A DNA stretch of 64,000 nt from Hypomyces perniciosus (GCA_008477525.1 SPDT01000002.1:1488001-1552000), one strand, 5' to 3'; shown: positions 24,740 to 38,278, counted from the first letter of the stretch. Notes: generated from the sequence alone by a model not told the origin. A program made the numbers and translations.

Positions 24740-27700
24740 ATGACCTCCAGGACACCCATCGGCGTCCATCCGCGACCGCCGCAGCGAACGCTTAGTACGA
24801 GCTCGACGTTGTCGGTCCAGCGGCCTCCGCATCAACAGCGCGCCCTATCGCAGCAGTTCTTCCCTTCGTCGCCGGCGCGGAAGGACTCGGGCGATTTGTC
24901 AGGCGAAGCCGTCGATCCTGTGCAAGGCCGCCATGCCACGACTCCGAGGAGAGGCGGCTCGAGGCTGCGACTCGAGCTGTCCAACACTGACTTGACTGGC
25001 AGCTCAGTGTCGGCCACGTCGTCGCCACAGGGCCTGACCCCATCGCGCAGCATGCCCATGACCGACCCTATGGATGCCGATAATGCGAGCCCAGTCCCGT
25101 CGAAAGCGTCACAATCTGATGCCGACAACCCCCCACTGCCTATGCCCAAACGCCGCCCGCCGATATTACACACCTTTGCAACATCCAACCGACCAGCTGC
25201 ACTCGCGCCTGCACCCCTACAACTTAAGAAGGATGGCAGGCCAAAGGCATGGACCGTCGAAGTGCCAGCCGACGCCCCGCGCTATCCTCCCAACGATAAA
25301 CGCGACTTTACGCATCGCGACCCATTCAGCCGAGGGCTTTTCTCGGGATATGCTGATTTTTTCCCATGGAATGGGCATCATTATGAGGATGATTGGAGTG
25401 CCGAAGCCAGTCAGAAGGGAACGTGGGATAAGGGCAACCAGACCGAAACCACTTCCGCAAGATTGGCCATCTCCCCTGCCATCAAACAGAAAAATAATCT
25501 TACTGCTCTATCCACCATCTTCATGGGTGTCTTGAACCATCGAAGGCACCGTGGCCAAGTTACTGCTCCGTCGACGTTCAAACCCCCTCCGCGAGTTACT
25601 TTGACAGACACCAAACGAGAGGTGTGGCTGAAGGATTTGGCAAACCCTGCCATTTCTCTGCGCCGACTCAGCCGAACAATCCCCCATGGTATCCGTGGCC
25701 GAACCCTCCTAGACCAATGCTTGAACAAGAACGTGCCGACAGAACGCGCTGTCTGGCTTGCCAAGTGTGTTGGTGCCAATGAGATTCGAGCTTTCAAGAG
25801 GAAAGGAGCAAATAGCGGTGCCTTTGCCCTGGGAGGCGAGTTCAAATGGATAAGGGACTGGACCGTCTTCGTGGAGCAGTTTGTTGATGCCGTTGTTTCG
25901 GGCTTTGGTGAATCAGATTGGAAGGCCAAGGTGACATATGCGTAAGTTGATTATCCGTCTTAGAAGTTGCCGAGACACTCGAATGCTAACCTGCCGGTAG
26001 GATTCGACTAGCTACGAATCTATATTCGGAGCAACTCCTAGACCGGGATCACTATTTGGACTGGATCATGTCTGGCCTCGAACACAGTCCCCAGTCTAGA
26101 ATTCCCATGTGGATACTGATTGCGCAGATCTGCTGGGCAGACTTGCTGCGCTCGCGAAAGTACGGGCGCCGACTTGTCTACGCCCTACTGAATCATCTTG
26201 ATACTGTGCGTTATTCGACTGCTGTTGGTATAGAACTCCACCTAACTCGAACTACTAGATTCATAATGATCCCGATAAAGATATCCTCATTCAACTGTCA
26301 AGTCAACTCTCGACTTTGCTCGATTCACTGGTTAAGAACAACCCCGACAGCTTCATTAGCCCCGGCATCTGGCCGAAATATCGGGAAGCACTGAATGCCT
26401 CCTTATCAACAGACGACAAAATTGCCAAGGCTGCGTACCAACGAATCAACTTCAGGAACGGGCGGTTATCAGTTGCAAGCACTGCCTCGCCACCCGCTGG
26501 ACGACAGCGCCTCGTCCAACTTCTGGACTTAACCCTGCAGAATCCAGTAGACCGGCATCTGTCCACGAAATGCTGGGCAACTAGCGACGATAAGATTCAA
26601 ATCGTCAAGACAACAGTCGAGTGGGCCACATCGTTTCATCGTCCTGGCTTGGCAAAGGTGTATATTGCGGCGAACCTCATCAGAGCCTGGAGCGCTCTAA
26701 GAATCAACTCAACCAGTGTGATTCTCGAGCATATTGACAGTATTCTAGCGGGAGAAGACATTCGAAAACAGATGGCCTATCATCTAATCACGGAGCTTGT
26801 TCGAACTGGTCACTTCTCTATTCCCCAGTACATCAAATGGCTTATTGCCCGGGGCAACTGCAGAGATGCATCTGAGGTGGACTCGGAAGCAGCTCCTTGT
26901 GCTACCAGACTTCTTGTCAACCTTCCCCTCCACTCTCTCACTGAGGAGCAGAAGAGGGATAGAGGCAATTTGCTCAGACGGGCTGCTAATTACTCGGTGG
27001 CAGAAGAGGCAGACGATATCCAAAACGCCCTGAAATATGTCACATATGCCTTGGGTTTCTCGGTACCTGGAGACACGATGGCCAATAGGAAATCAATTCC
27101 ATTACGAAAGCTCCTGCGAAAAATCGCCGATAGCACCAAGGCTGTACGGAGTTGCATCGGTGCTCACCTCCGTGATACTTTGACACAACAGCCTCTTAAT
27201 AAGTCGGTCTTTGTTATGTCACCAGCCATGTTCGCCGCTATGCGCAGCGTATTAGAGACAACACAAGACTATTCGATGCTATCGGAGGTTTTGAATGCAT
27301 GTGTCCGAGCTACAAACGTCGATGTTCTCGCATCCTGTATCGATACTATCAACTTGAACTTGCAGGTTTTCTTTGCGCTTGGAACTGCTGATGATTTATT
27401 CGGTCTCTTTCTGGCAAGACTGAAGTCAGTTAATCAGGAGCGTGGACTTGTCGCTCGTCCGTTGTTAGCGGCTCTATGTTGCCTTGCTCGGAGAATGCCT
27501 CACCGTGGCGAGATTTCGAAGTATCTGGCGCACGAATTGGCTCGGAGCGATCGCAACAATGCCAGTGATGCCTGCTCGCCTGTTTCTGACAACATGGTTA
27601 ATCCAGCCCAGACTGCTGATGGCGAGGTTTCAGAGCAAATTGACAAAATGTTGGCGAGTGGAAATAGCGTCGATCATCCCACCATGAACCGTCTCTTCCG

Positions 27701-29459
27701 ATACATCATACCAAGGCTTGAGACGGGATGGGGCAAGATGGATGATAGCCGAAGGGTTTACGCTTCGCTTCTCACCAGATTGCGACTGTTTGATTCCCAG
27801 CATTTCGATAAGCTTATGACAGACTGGGTCAGCCACGTTCGATTATTGAAAGACCGACCTCAGTTGGCTGGGATATTTCCACTTCTAGTCATTACTGATT
27901 GCTTATCTATCTCTACCATTCTCCATACAGCCAATTCTATGCCGCCAGCTTCTGTTCCCGCCACGTCTGATCCGTCGTCCCCTGGATCGGCAACATATCT
28001 GCAAGACCTCTTGCAGCTAGTTTTGGTGACGTTACCTGCCGGGACCGATTTTAGCTCAGAGGAAGCCTACCGATTCAATATTCACCAGCAATCGGCGAGG
28101 TCGGACCACCACAAGGGTCTCCTTTTACTCATCCGAAATGCGGTGATTGAATATGCTGGACTTCGAGGTCAGCCAGGTCAGTCAAGCATGCCTAGACTGC
28201 CACTTGAAGATGCTGCATGTCGGGAGAGCATTCTTGACGCACTACGACTTTTGGTTGTGACGCATTTATCTGAGGTGACTGAAGCGTTCAATGCGAAGAA
28301 CATACCCCCCGAAGGCGTCCGCTTGATCCATGGAATCGCGAGTAGCCTTCTTGTTTCGGAGGAAGGAAGCGATTTACCAGGATCATTTGATCGCATATTG
28401 GCCCTGGCAAACGAGCTTACCATGCCGTTCTGCCAGATCAAAATCAACATGGACCTGTCTCTGGCTCGGTCGCGTTCGGTTGAGGGTGAGGAACAGGGTC
28501 CATCGCGGTTTGATCTCTTTGCCAAGGCTATGGACCGTGCCATTGCAGCCCAGAACATTATGTGGACGACCATGCTGCCCTGCTTGAGCGAGGATATATC
28601 CCAGCAGCTTAAGAACCAAACCCGCACAAGATTCTTGGACTTGGTGCCATCACCAAAGTCCCCCAACCTGCAAGACACAGCTACTAGTCAAGACAGTATC
28701 CGTCTGGCTGAGAACCTACTTGGGGTTGTTGAGGCCATCATCTCTGGTCAACCACCTCCAAAATCTGCTCACCTCACTGGCGGCTTGGTCGAAAAGCTCT
28801 CCGACCTTGTTTCACTTGTCGCAGTGAAGGATCAAGATAAGGCTAAAGCGCAGGCTGCTGTGATCGATAAGTGGTTGCCTATACTTTTAAGGTTCATCAC
28901 TCTGCACAGCATAACCTCAGAGCCGGTTGCACCCTCAGCGATGACTGCATCCATCCAAGGCAAGATAACCATCCCGGCAAGCCACGAAGCCAGAGCGCGC
29001 ATCATTCTGGTTCTCTGCCGTCTCCTGCTTGAGCTTGATGCGCTGCCCCATCATCTCAGTGGCGACCTGTCTCAACAAGTCTTTGACACAGCAACTTTGC
29101 TCGTTGACGGCCTGCCAGATGACCTGCGTGTTCATGCCGCTAGATCTATTCTTCTCTTGCCTGGCTCTATGCCAAGTATGAACTTATCATCCGACTCGCG
29201 CCTGTATTATATCCTCAGCATACCACAACCTACTGCTATGGACAACTTCATGGTTGCACACAAGGAAAAATTAACCCTGCCTCATACCGCTACGGTCAGG
29301 AATATGAACGCCATGTTAGGCATTGGAGCGCCTCCTCAGGAGAAGCTCAGTCCATTTGTCCTTCGACGGTGGGAAATGCTTAGCGAGCCTACCCCCAATG
29401 TCGGAGAGAATGATACGAGTCTGAGTTTGGGGCTGTTCGAAGCCATCAAGATTCAATAA
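24740..29459 (+). CDS. SRB8: Mediator of RNA polymerase II transcription subunit 12 (Srb8/Med12)
   Basis: Predicted 1535 aa in three exons: 24740-25941, 26001-26205 and 26259-29459. Introns are 59 nt (GTAAGT..GGTAG, with a TGCTAAC branch point) and 53 nt (GTGCGT..ACTAG). The first 150 residues are Ser/Pro-rich and low-complexity. The Med12 signature begins near residue 165 (KAWTVEVPADAPRYPPNDK, then FSGYADFFPWNGHHYEDDW), followed by the family helices SLRRLSRTIPHGIRGRTLLD and RAVWLAKCVGANEIRAFKRK. The long remainder is helical and carries no enzyme motif. Length fits fungal Med12 (about 1500-1700 aa). The protein is part of the Cdk8 kinase module (Med12, Med13, Cdk8, cyclin C), which restrains or tunes Mediator in the nucleus. 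Assignment is strong because motifs and exon joins agree. Confidence 0.93.
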
Positions 29460-30861
29460 TTTCACCATTTATCCTTCTTTCTTCACATAGATGTACACCA
29501 TTTTCAACAACATCATCATCCTTCTTTTACCCCCTTTTTCAGAGGAGCTCAGTGGGTCTACAACGAGGCTACTACGATGACGCTTACGACCTGTCGTTTC
29601 CGGTATTCGAAAAGTGTGTTATTTGTTCATCATCTTTCCTTCTATTCTTATCTTTTTTTCCACAAAACTCTCTCTCTCTCTCTCTTTGCGCACTTCAGAT
29701 ATGGGATACCCAACGCGCTATGACTCATGTGTTTTGAAGCCCGCTGTTTGGTGGATAATAGCATAAATAACTACGACAGAACAGAACTAGAAAAAAAAAA
29801 CCAAAGTTCATTTTGACGAAGGGTTTACAGGGACTCTATCTATCTATCTATCTGCATTGTGGAGCGAAAACGGGGTTCTGCTACTGCTTTTCTTTCTTTT
29901 TTTCTTTTTTTCTTTGGTCCTTTTCTACCTTGATACATATTTATATATACATTTTTGGCTCTGGGTTGGTCATTTTTTCCTGGGTTGATTTAAGGAGAAG
30001 GGATGGTGGCGCATTTGTATGTGAGTTTGTATGTGCATGGCTTTTGTTGCATTGTTCTGTTAGGGGGGATCTTGGGCGCGTGCATGACTGGGATAGGCAA
30101 TTCAATGGCATTCTGTATGAAAGCTCTCTTCTATGGGTTGTGTGTTGGTGAACAAGGTGATGATAATTATGGTAGGATAGAGATGTAATTGTAACGCGGC
30201 ATTCAGTCAATTTACTCACAAAAGCCTCGGTGATTGCTTCATTCACGCCTACAATGACAGTCACAAATCTAGGATTACAGGGACGGAGAGGCGAGGTCTT
30301 CATAATCAAGTGAGCGAATGATATCGCCAGGAAAGCAAAGCATACACATTAAACCTCCCGATGTTATCCTGTCTGTGTTTTCGTCCGTTCCCTCCCAGCA
30401 TCCATCCATCCATAGGATATGTTTGTGATGACAGGACAGGATTCATCATATCATGCATGCTCTGTTTTTTCCCTCCACGGAATGCCCTGGCGCCAACAAG
30501 GAAAAAAGCCAAAGAAAAACAAACAAACACACAAACAAGCAATAATGTTTTCGCTGCAGTACGGCATAAGAACACAAGGAGAAAAGGAGACATACAAGGA
30601 GAATCCTTCCAAACACATCACATGACGGAATGTGTGTACTCTTACGGTACAAAGGCAGACGGAAACGAACACCATGTAAGGAAGACCAGCCTTTCCTTCT
30701 GGGGAAGGGTACACAAAACGCGGGAGAGGGAGTGGCGAGAAAGTAACCGAATTTTTCTGTGATAGCTGGAGCACCATCAATCAGGATGTTTGTAAGGAGT
30801 GTGGGTGAGAGAAAATGGGAAGAGAGGAAATACAATCAGTGAACATATTTTCGTCAAACTA
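29460..30861. other. Convergent 3' region between SRB8 and RGD1
   Basis: 1.4 kb between facing stop codons; no gene seen. It is T-rich on the SRB8 side, with CT repeats at 29670-29686, CTAT repeats at 29836-29850 and long T runs at 29883-29915, as expected of 3' untranslated regions. Confidence 0.5.
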
Positions 30862-33682
30862 CTAATCCTCGTCGAAAATTTGGTACGTGTTCATCAAGAT
30901 GGTGTCAATGACCTTGATCTGCCATCCAGCATCGGAAATAGCGGTGCTAGGGTCAGTGCCCATGAGAGTTGGTCCGAGAATGACGGCCAAATTGTGCGAG
31001 TTCATGCGGTTGACGTGCGAGTTGTCCATGACGCGGTGGAGATGTAGCATCAGGGCACGCAAGGTAGCGTAGTTGGGATCAGGGAGGCTGTTGATGATGG
31101 CATGGAGGGAGTCACGTCGGAGAACGTCATCTTCGTGCTCTGTAGACCTAATGTTAGCGTCCTGATTTAGACGGAGCCTATAGTCACTTACTGGCTGCAG
31201 TGATGAAGCTGCTATGATGCTCCCGAGTCAACAGCGGATCAGGAAGGTCACGGAGGAATTGCTTCAGCAACCCTGTAACGCTGTTGACATCATGGAAGAA
31301 GTTTTCAGGGTTTCTAAAGTCGATTTCTTTGTACGTGGATTCTGTTTTCGACACTGGTTATGCATGTTTCTAGACAAATGACACCGCAGAGCAGACTTAC
31401 CTGAATCAAACATGGCCTTTAGCCTATTGATGTGGTTCATGGAGCCAGACTGGCGGTAAATACCCTCGACTCCCAAACCAAACAAATCGACGGCTTGAAT
31501 GCACTGGTATACGACCACGGGCACAGCTAGGCCTTCCCGTTCATATAGGCGGGCTAAATGCATGCCAAAGTTGAACTGTGATGATGTAGGAAGCAGGGCA
31601 GGCGGGCCATGGCTAGGAGGACCGTGGCTAGGAGGACCGTGGCTAGGAGGACCGTGGCTTGGAGGACCGTGGCTTGGAGGACCGTGACTAGGTGGAGTGT
31701 GGCTAGGAGGAGTGTGGCTAGGAGGACTATATGCCGGCGGAGCACTTGTCCCCTGAGGTGGTTGGAACGGAGGACCTGGCTGCTGGGGTGAGTTCCGCAG
31801 GACTGGCTGTTTGTTGTCTTGGAATGGTAGCACACCTAGCTGCGGAGCACCAGAACTGATCGAGCCTCCATTGCCATATCGAGAACCGCTTGGTGTCGCG
31901 CCCCTTGGACCGTATGGCTGCTGTTGTGGCTGCTGTGAGGGACCGGGCTGGTTGAGGATGTTTCCTTGGCTGAAGCTTCGGCTGTGGCTTTGCTGATGGA
32001 ATGACCTTGGAGGCTCTGATGTAGTAGGAGGGATGTTCTGGGCCATCGGTGGCGGCATTCCACCCGGAGGAGGGCCGAAGTTGCTGGTGCTTGTTCTCGA
32101 TCCCATGGAAAGTGGCTGTTGAGGTGGGTATCCACCCTGCGGAGGCCCTTTGCTTATGGACGATTGAGGGTTATGCGATGATGAAGCCTGAGAAGGATTG
32201 AAAGAACTAGGCGGGGGATTATGTGATGATGATGCCTGAGATGATGAGGCCTGAGACTGGCTGAAAGAACTAGGCTGAGGGTTAAGGACCTTTGAGTAGC
32301 GGAGTTAGCGGGCAAACTCGAACCAACAAACAGGAATATGGAGAAAAAAGAAATGACATACCGGGTTGCGTTCGTATTTGATCTCCCCGGTGTTTGGCTG
32401 GACCTTGGTGATGTGTGCTGCGACAAACTCGTTCAAATCTCTCTCGTTGTCAATAGATGCTACCGCTTGCCGCATGCTTCTAGTTGGATAAGAAGTAAGG
32501 ATTGCCGAGCTCTTGAACGGGCTGATAATGAGACCATTGCCCAGCAACAAATTCTCATTGTTCGAGGCTGCCCAACGTTAGCATCGCGCACATAGATCTA
32601 GCTAGTCTTAGATATGACCTACCGAACTTCTGCATTTGCATTGTAAGCCCACAGTCGATCTCTGTCACCACTTCCTGCAGCGCCTTGACAGCCTCGGGAC
32701 GGGTCGTCGACTGTAGCTGGGACTTCTCGGTCTGTAATGAAATGACATGACTGTGGTATGTCTGATCCGCAGTCTGTACCTTCTTGAGCAGCTCCTCCTC
32801 GTGCTGAGCTGCTGACTTGTGGGCCTTGAAGGCACCCAAGACCTTGCCGCCACCGGCTTTTACTTCACCAGTCCTGGCCCGGTCGTACTCCTCTGCCAGG
32901 GAATCGTACTTGGCCTTGCTCTTGCGCATAGCTTGCTCGAGGTCGACGACCTTTTGCTCAGCAGCCATGCCATTGGCCTTCCAAACTTTGCGGCTGCGCT
33001 CGGCGTTGTTGGCCAGTTCGAAGAGCTCCTCTTGCATCTGTTGGAGCGAGGCAGCAAATTGGACAGTGTTTTCGGCCATGCGGTCGTGGACTGCCATCAT
33101 CTCTTCGTAGACTTGAGCGAAGGATCCCTGGCGGTGCTCGGGCCGGCGCATGCTTTCTTGGGTAGAGCGACAGAGCTTCTTCAAACTCTGGGCATAGTCA
33201 TCTTCGAGGGTGCCTCGTTTCTTGAGAAAGCTGGCAAATTCCTTGACAATGTTAGAGAAAAAGGGATGACAGAGAGGAAAGAGGAGCTGTGAATACCTTT
33301 GCGGAAGCTATGCTCTGCTTCAAGCGGTTCAACAGAGTAGGGATACCTTGCTGTCAAGGGTTAGCATCGCACAACTTTTCCATCAAGAAGGCCGTAGAGA
33401 TAGTACCTCGGACGATAGAACATCGCTAACCCGCTTCATCAGAGCCGGGTCATGGACTGTTGGAGGGGTGCCATCTTGAGCAGATGCTGGGCTGTCCCCG
33501 TCACCACTCCGATGATCGATCGAAGCTTGATCAGAGGCAGCCCGCTCCTCGGACACTGACTGACCTCCGGTGGGGTCTTCCGAAGACATGGTTCTGGAGA
33601 TATCTCGTCTCTGATGGGTCTGTGGCGTCTGGAGCGATGGAATCGGAAGAGCGTCGTCGTTGGTGGAGCGAAAGTCTGACAT
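30862..33682 (-). CDS. RGD1: F-BAR/RhoGAP protein, Rgd1-like
   Basis: Predicted 823 aa in seven exons: 33682-33407, 33350-33297, 33241-32623, 32567-32362, 32289-31401, 31341-31192 and 31139-30862. Introns are 52-72 nt and all phases close. The F-BAR domain spans about residues 93-380 ([37 protein letters not shown], a long coiled coil). A Pro/Ser/Gln-rich linker at about 386-620 contains a PPSH tandem repeat. The C-terminal RhoGAP domain (about 624-823) has the arginine finger in GIYRQSG (Arg664), then [32 protein letters not shown] and the closing [10 protein letters not shown]. Yeast Rgd1 is the GAP for Rho3 and Rho4, acts at growth sites and binds phosphoinositides through its F-BAR domain; a similar polarity role is expected here. 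Confidence 0.93.
31603..31725 (-). repeat. In-frame 15 bp tandem repeat ([10 protein letters not shown]) in RGD1
   Basis: Eight or so 15 bp units in the linker between the F-BAR and RhoGAP domains, coding for TPPSH and then GPPSH. Units differ only at a few synonymous or G/T sites, so the array is young or homogenised. Length change would not break the frame. Confidence 0.9.
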
Positions 33683-34099
33683 TGTTTTTTTTTTGCCTTG
33701 GGGGATTCGAGGGGAATATTTATATATATGGGTATGTATGAGTATATGCGAATACCCGTGTGTTCGAGCGGGGGGGATCTAGACGATGGACAGCTGTTTG
33801 CCTTCAGAGTTCGGTTTATCTCTCTCGGTCCTCTCAGCGCCTCGCAGCAAGTTTTCCCGAGACGATGGATGTATATTAGATCAGTTGTCAAGTCGCACAA
33901 AAGGCTTGATGCGGCAGCCCGAGTGCCTTTTCCCTCTCCCCAGGCGCAGACTGGCGCTGGTGTGATGTGATGTCGGGACGAGGACGACGACGAGGAATGC
34001 TGCTTGCCGCTGGCTGGCGGGCAGAGGAGATTCGAAACTCGGAGGGGGTGGGCCTTGTGCGACAGAGCTCGCAAACGAATGCGACGCTTTCGGCGGGCG

Positions 34100-34170
34100 T
34101 CCAGCGAGCGTCTCCAGCAACGTCTCCAGCGAGGTTTCCAGCGACTTCTCCAGCGACTTCTCCAGCGAGG
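34100..34170. repeat. 15 bp tandem repeat (TCTCCAGCGACTTC type)
   Basis: Four to five diverged copies of a unit near TCTCCAGCGACT in the RGD1 upstream region. Its period of 15 makes open frames on all strands, which explains the spurious frames here. Confidence 0.75.
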
Positions 34171-34412
34171 CCCAGACAATTCTGCGCGGACAGGCAGAAG
34201 AGAGCGCCCAGCAAAAGAGGGGAAGCAATTGGACCGCGCAAGCCAATGATGGGCCGGCGATAATATCGACTATCAGTCAGAACGCCGTACTTCGTACAGA
34301 GTGGTATTATTGATATTGATGGAGTGTTGTGGATGGTGAGAGGACGTGGCGGCTGCGGGCGTTATTGGCGAAGACAACTCCCGTGCCTTGCGGTGCGTTT
34401 GACTTGCTGCAC

Positions 34413-34439
34413 TGTCCTTGTCCTTGTCCTTGTCCTTGC
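34413..34439. repeat. TCCTTG hexanucleotide repeat
   Basis: Four to five TGTCCT/TCCTTG units in non-coding DNA. Confidence 0.75.
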
Positions 34440-35545
34440 CCTGGGCTCCTAGAGGAGGAGGAGCTTGGGTCAGGCTTGCTGGAATGCGTGGCAAGCGGGG
34501 GACAATAAAACAGGCACTTCCGCAAGCATATGAGTGCTGTAACCAAGTTTGATTGCCCTATATTACTGTCATTACTATAGATGACTTCTGTACAGCTACT
34601 GTTTATAGAAGACTATAGTAATAGTATAATAATATGATCGTAAAAACCCTTAATACTTCGTACTCCGTCAGCCAAATGTCCGATGAGATATCTAACTCGC
34701 GGTCCCTCTTTTCTTTTTGTCACCCGCTAGCGTGGCTTCAGCAACCGACTACCTAGGTACGTAACCCTGGTACATGACACAGACAGACAAACCGCACTTT
34801 GCCGTGAGTATTTATTTACTGATACGATGATGCATTGCTTCGACTAATAAGCGCAGAAGACATGACATGTCACAAGCATGTACCCGTGAGTGGGTGTTCT
34901 GACGTGTCGAGACTCTCTTCCAACAATTCACTGCAACGTCTTGACTCTGTACTCCGTAACCAATGGTTCAGTTGATGGATAGGAACCCGAGGAGTGAAGT
35001 ACTGCTCCCGTACTAGTACGTGCTAGCAGTGAGGGGTTCAGCCTCAAGCTAACACTAAGAGCTTGTTTCCCGGTCTCCGCAACGCTCAAGTGTATTCGTA
35101 AAAATAGATACATTGAAGAAAAACACAGTCGACAGCACTGACCGTCAAACAAAGGAAGAATAAAGTCTCCAGAAAGGACCAGGAAATTTGCAAATTTCCC
35201 CCCAAGTTCATTCATCCATTCAACCGTGGGCTCTGGTGGGACAGTGCTCTCTCTCCTGTCCTCTGCTCCGTGCGGACGTTCATTACTCGTATACCATCTA
35301 CCAAGGTACTATGTACTACTGGCACTCGACTTGGTATGTAAGTGGCGGGATGCGATTGGATGTGTCCATTCTGTCAACACGGCAATTAATGGAGAGACGA
35401 ATAAACTTGTCGATGTGCCTAGAAACAACACAGCCATAGGTCCTTAATTGTGGAGCATGTGTCCACCTGCAGGTATGTCCTACATTGGCATCATCTTACC
35501 TGAATATCACTGCGAGTGTTGGCAAGAAACCAGGAGGACGAAGGA

Positions 35546-35571
35546 AGCCAGCCAGCCAGCCAGCCAGCCAG
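35546..35571. repeat. (AGCC)n tetranucleotide repeat
   Basis: Six uninterrupted AGCC units in intergenic DNA. Confidence 0.8.
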
Positions 35572-36096
35572 GGCTCAGATCCAATCCGATGCAACCTGTA
35601 ACAATGTACGAGGAGTTGATGGTCACACTCTCGCGATCCATCTATGCACGTGGTGGTCACGTTGGATAACGGGGGAGGGGGAAAGCTCCCACACCAACAG
35701 CACGAGTCGAGCCTTGACAAAGGAGAGTAGGCCTTTCACACATTCAAACATGATCACTGATAAGCTGCCATTGGCAGTCGAATAACAGAGCCGGCTGGCC
35801 CAACAGTGGGGCAAAACCCGCCAGCGCCCAATAGTCGGCAGAATATTCGATCGGCGTTCGACAGCGACGGATTCCGTAACCAGAGCAAGAAATTGATGAG
35901 AATGAGCCTAGGTATTTCCGACTAGGTAGTAGGTAGCCTGCCGGTTGTTGCTACTTGACACCTTTTTGTTTCATGCCGTCGTCAAAGAGGCCAAGCAATG
36001 TCCAGTGCGAACACACCCCAAAGAAAAGACCCGTACCCGTTCACGCCATGAAAACCTCTACTAGCTGCCTTCCAACACCCCAAGCGTTTTGTTTGT

Positions 36097-36615
36097 TTAT
36101 CGCAGACGTCTGGCCTCACGTTCGGACTCGAGCAGGCAGAGGATGTCGTCCTCACGGACTGTAGAATATACAATGTCAGCACACGCATCCAGACGCATTA
36201 TTCCACCACCACCAGTGGTCCGTCAAAATCTTCTGGACGGAGGGGCACATACCGGGTCCCTTGACGTTTCGGATGATGGAACGAGTCTGGTCATCCATGA
36301 ACTCGACGCGCACCTGGGTGACACCACCGCGAGAGCCTATTTTCCTCCGTTAGTCCATTGCTCAGTCGTCCAGCTTGTCCCTAGCCAGCAGCCAGCCCGC
36401 ACGCCCGCCTGCCCCCTCGTGTTTTCCCCTCTGCATAATTTTTTTCCCTCCTCTTTCATGTTTTTTTTCTTTCCGGGGACACGACGGCGACGGGGCGGCG
36501 GGTGGCAGATCAACCGGCAGGGACTTCAAGATCAGGGCTGATATATCGTACCGGTTCGGCCGAGCACTCGGGTCACCTTGACGAGCTTGACGGGAGCCTT
36601 GGAGGAGGAATCCAT
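36097..36615 (-). CDS. RPS28: 40S ribosomal protein S28 (eS28)
   Basis: Predicted 69 aa in three exons, 36615-36552, 36336-36253 and 36158-36097, too fragmented to stand out as an open frame. Introns are 215 nt (GTACGA..CTATAG) and 94 nt (GTATGT..CTACAG); both fall in phase 1. The spliced protein starts [20 protein letters not shown] and continues [37 protein letters not shown] and ends SEREARRLR, essentially the whole eS28 consensus. eS28 sits on the head of the small ribosomal subunit near the mRNA exit. Intron-rich tiny exons are usual for fungal ribosomal protein genes. A CACGTG box lies about 185 bp upstream. Identity is firm. Confidence 0.96.
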
Positions 36616-36799
36616 TGTGATTGATGTGTGGTGTGAAGGTGGTGCAGAGAGAACGGTTCGTTGTGGGTGCGTATGAGCAAGGCGAAAAGGCGTATTTCGT
36701 CGGCCTGGGTAATTTTGTGCTATTCGGCAGGGTTTTTTTTTCACGACCCGATCGGTGTGCCGCAAAGTGCGATGTGCCCCGCCGCCCTGGCACTAAAGT

Positions 36800-36805
36800 C
36801 ACGTG
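36800..36805. promoter_or_regulatory. CACGTG palindrome upstream of RPS28
   Basis: A perfect CACGTG sits within GTCACGTGCC, about 185 bp before the RPS28 start codon. In fungi such E-box/CDE-like sites are bound by bHLH factors (Cbf1-type). Function here is a guess from position. Confidence 0.3.
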
Positions 36806-38250
36806 CCTGACTGTGAAGCCCCCAGGGGAGAATTGTTAGACGCTAGATCTGGATAAATGGATTTGCCGGACTCCGTACTCCGTACTTCGTATGTACTTCG
36901 TACACGGGTGGGAATCGTTATGGTGAGGTGGTCTGAGTGTCTTGATGATAGCCACAGCCGTTACCAAAACGTCCCGAAACAAGGGATGACGATCTCGTCG
37001 CTAATCCGCTGGTCACTACGAAGTACGAAGTACGTATATAGGAAGTACTCCATGGGATATGACACATTCAATGCTATAGTAATCCGTAATTGGCGCCACT
37101 TTCGTGTTTGAAGGGAATGTTGACTGTCCCTCCGAGAGGAAGGGTCTTGGTGGAGGCCAAGAGTCCTTGGTTCGCAGTCGAAGAAGGCTGCGCCTTGTCG
37201 TCAGATCACCAAGACAGCCCTCTTCCGAGACCTGTACAACGAAGAAGGAGGATTGAAATAGCGACGCGATAAACGTTGGGCTGTCTCGGCAGACGCGAGC
37301 CTCTGCCCTCCGTCCGACATGCCTCCGTCGGAAATAGCCCAACCATAGCCGCACATCTTCAGCTGGCAGATCCATCGAGGGTGCTCACTCGGTTTGCAGG
37401 AACCCATTGGCAACCCCCCTCTTTACTGATCCAGACGAGACAAGCTGTCCTTGTTTCACCGAGATGTTGTTTCTGTGTACTCCGTGAGACAGCATGTATT
37501 ACTTCAGCCCGCTCCAATTCCGCTGCAGAGCCAAAGCGTAATTTCACGCAGCTCCCGAGTGCCCAGGACTCATGCCGTTGGTTTGCTCCGAGACAAGGGT
37601 TTGTTCGTTCACACCCTTCCTCCCGAGAGAGGGAGATGGCCCGTCCTCGTACGTAACGTATCAGTGATGCCTGCGTGGACTTATGCAACCAAGAGTCGGG
37701 AGCATGTATTGGTCTTGGCACAGAATGGCTGAGCGTTTGGTTTGGGCTGGCACACAATCAGGCTGCCTAATCGGAAAGTAGTAGAGCCCATGATGCCGGG
37801 ATACAGAGCGCTCGTACTCTTTATGTAGTACTACTTGGTATTACTATCATGTTGGGATGCGGATACCTGTGCCGTCGGCTCGGCAATGAGAAAAGAACGT
37901 ACGGAGCACATACATACATAAGGTACATACATACTCCATACATACTCCGTCCTCTTTGCCCCGATCGATGAACCACTCCGCAATGTGACAGCCTGCACAT
38001 CATCTTCTCTCTCTCCCCTTCCCCTTCCCGACAGGTACTAGGGCCCTTATCTCGCCAACCAAAAAGATGGCGTTTTTTTCACAACAAGGGGAGCCTTTGG
38101 TCTTCATCATCCGGCAATCTCGGGAAATCGGGTGCGGGAATGGGAGACTCACCGAGAAAGACAGCCTCCTCCGGGTAAACTTTCCGGTCTGATTGTGACA
38201 GGGCGTACGATACGCCTGTTGGTTGGGCGAAAGGAGCCTTGGGTGTCTTG

Positions 38251-38278
38251 TTTTTTTTTGGGGGGGGGGGGGGGGGGG
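38251..38278. repeat. T9-G19 homopolymer junction
   Basis: Nine T followed by nineteen G. The G run can form G-quadruplex-like structure and is also the kind of place where assembly or sequencing length is unreliable. Confidence 0.85.

Larger units (their letters stand above)
33683..36096. other. Intergenic between RGD1 promoter and RPS28
   Basis: 2.4 kb without a supportable gene. Open frames at 33880-34260 come from a tandem repeat and run antisense to each other. The RGD1 promoter side is T-rich next to the start codon. Scattered TACTTCGTA/TACTCCGTA motifs occur at 34287-34298, 34654-34668 and 34950. An AGCC tetranucleotide repeat is at 35546-35571. Confidence 0.5.

Noticed and set aside
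33439..34263. Several overlapping frames of 117-246 codons upstream of RGD1
   Set aside because: Created by the 15 bp tandem repeat and by antisense reading of RGD1 exon 1; none has a domain.
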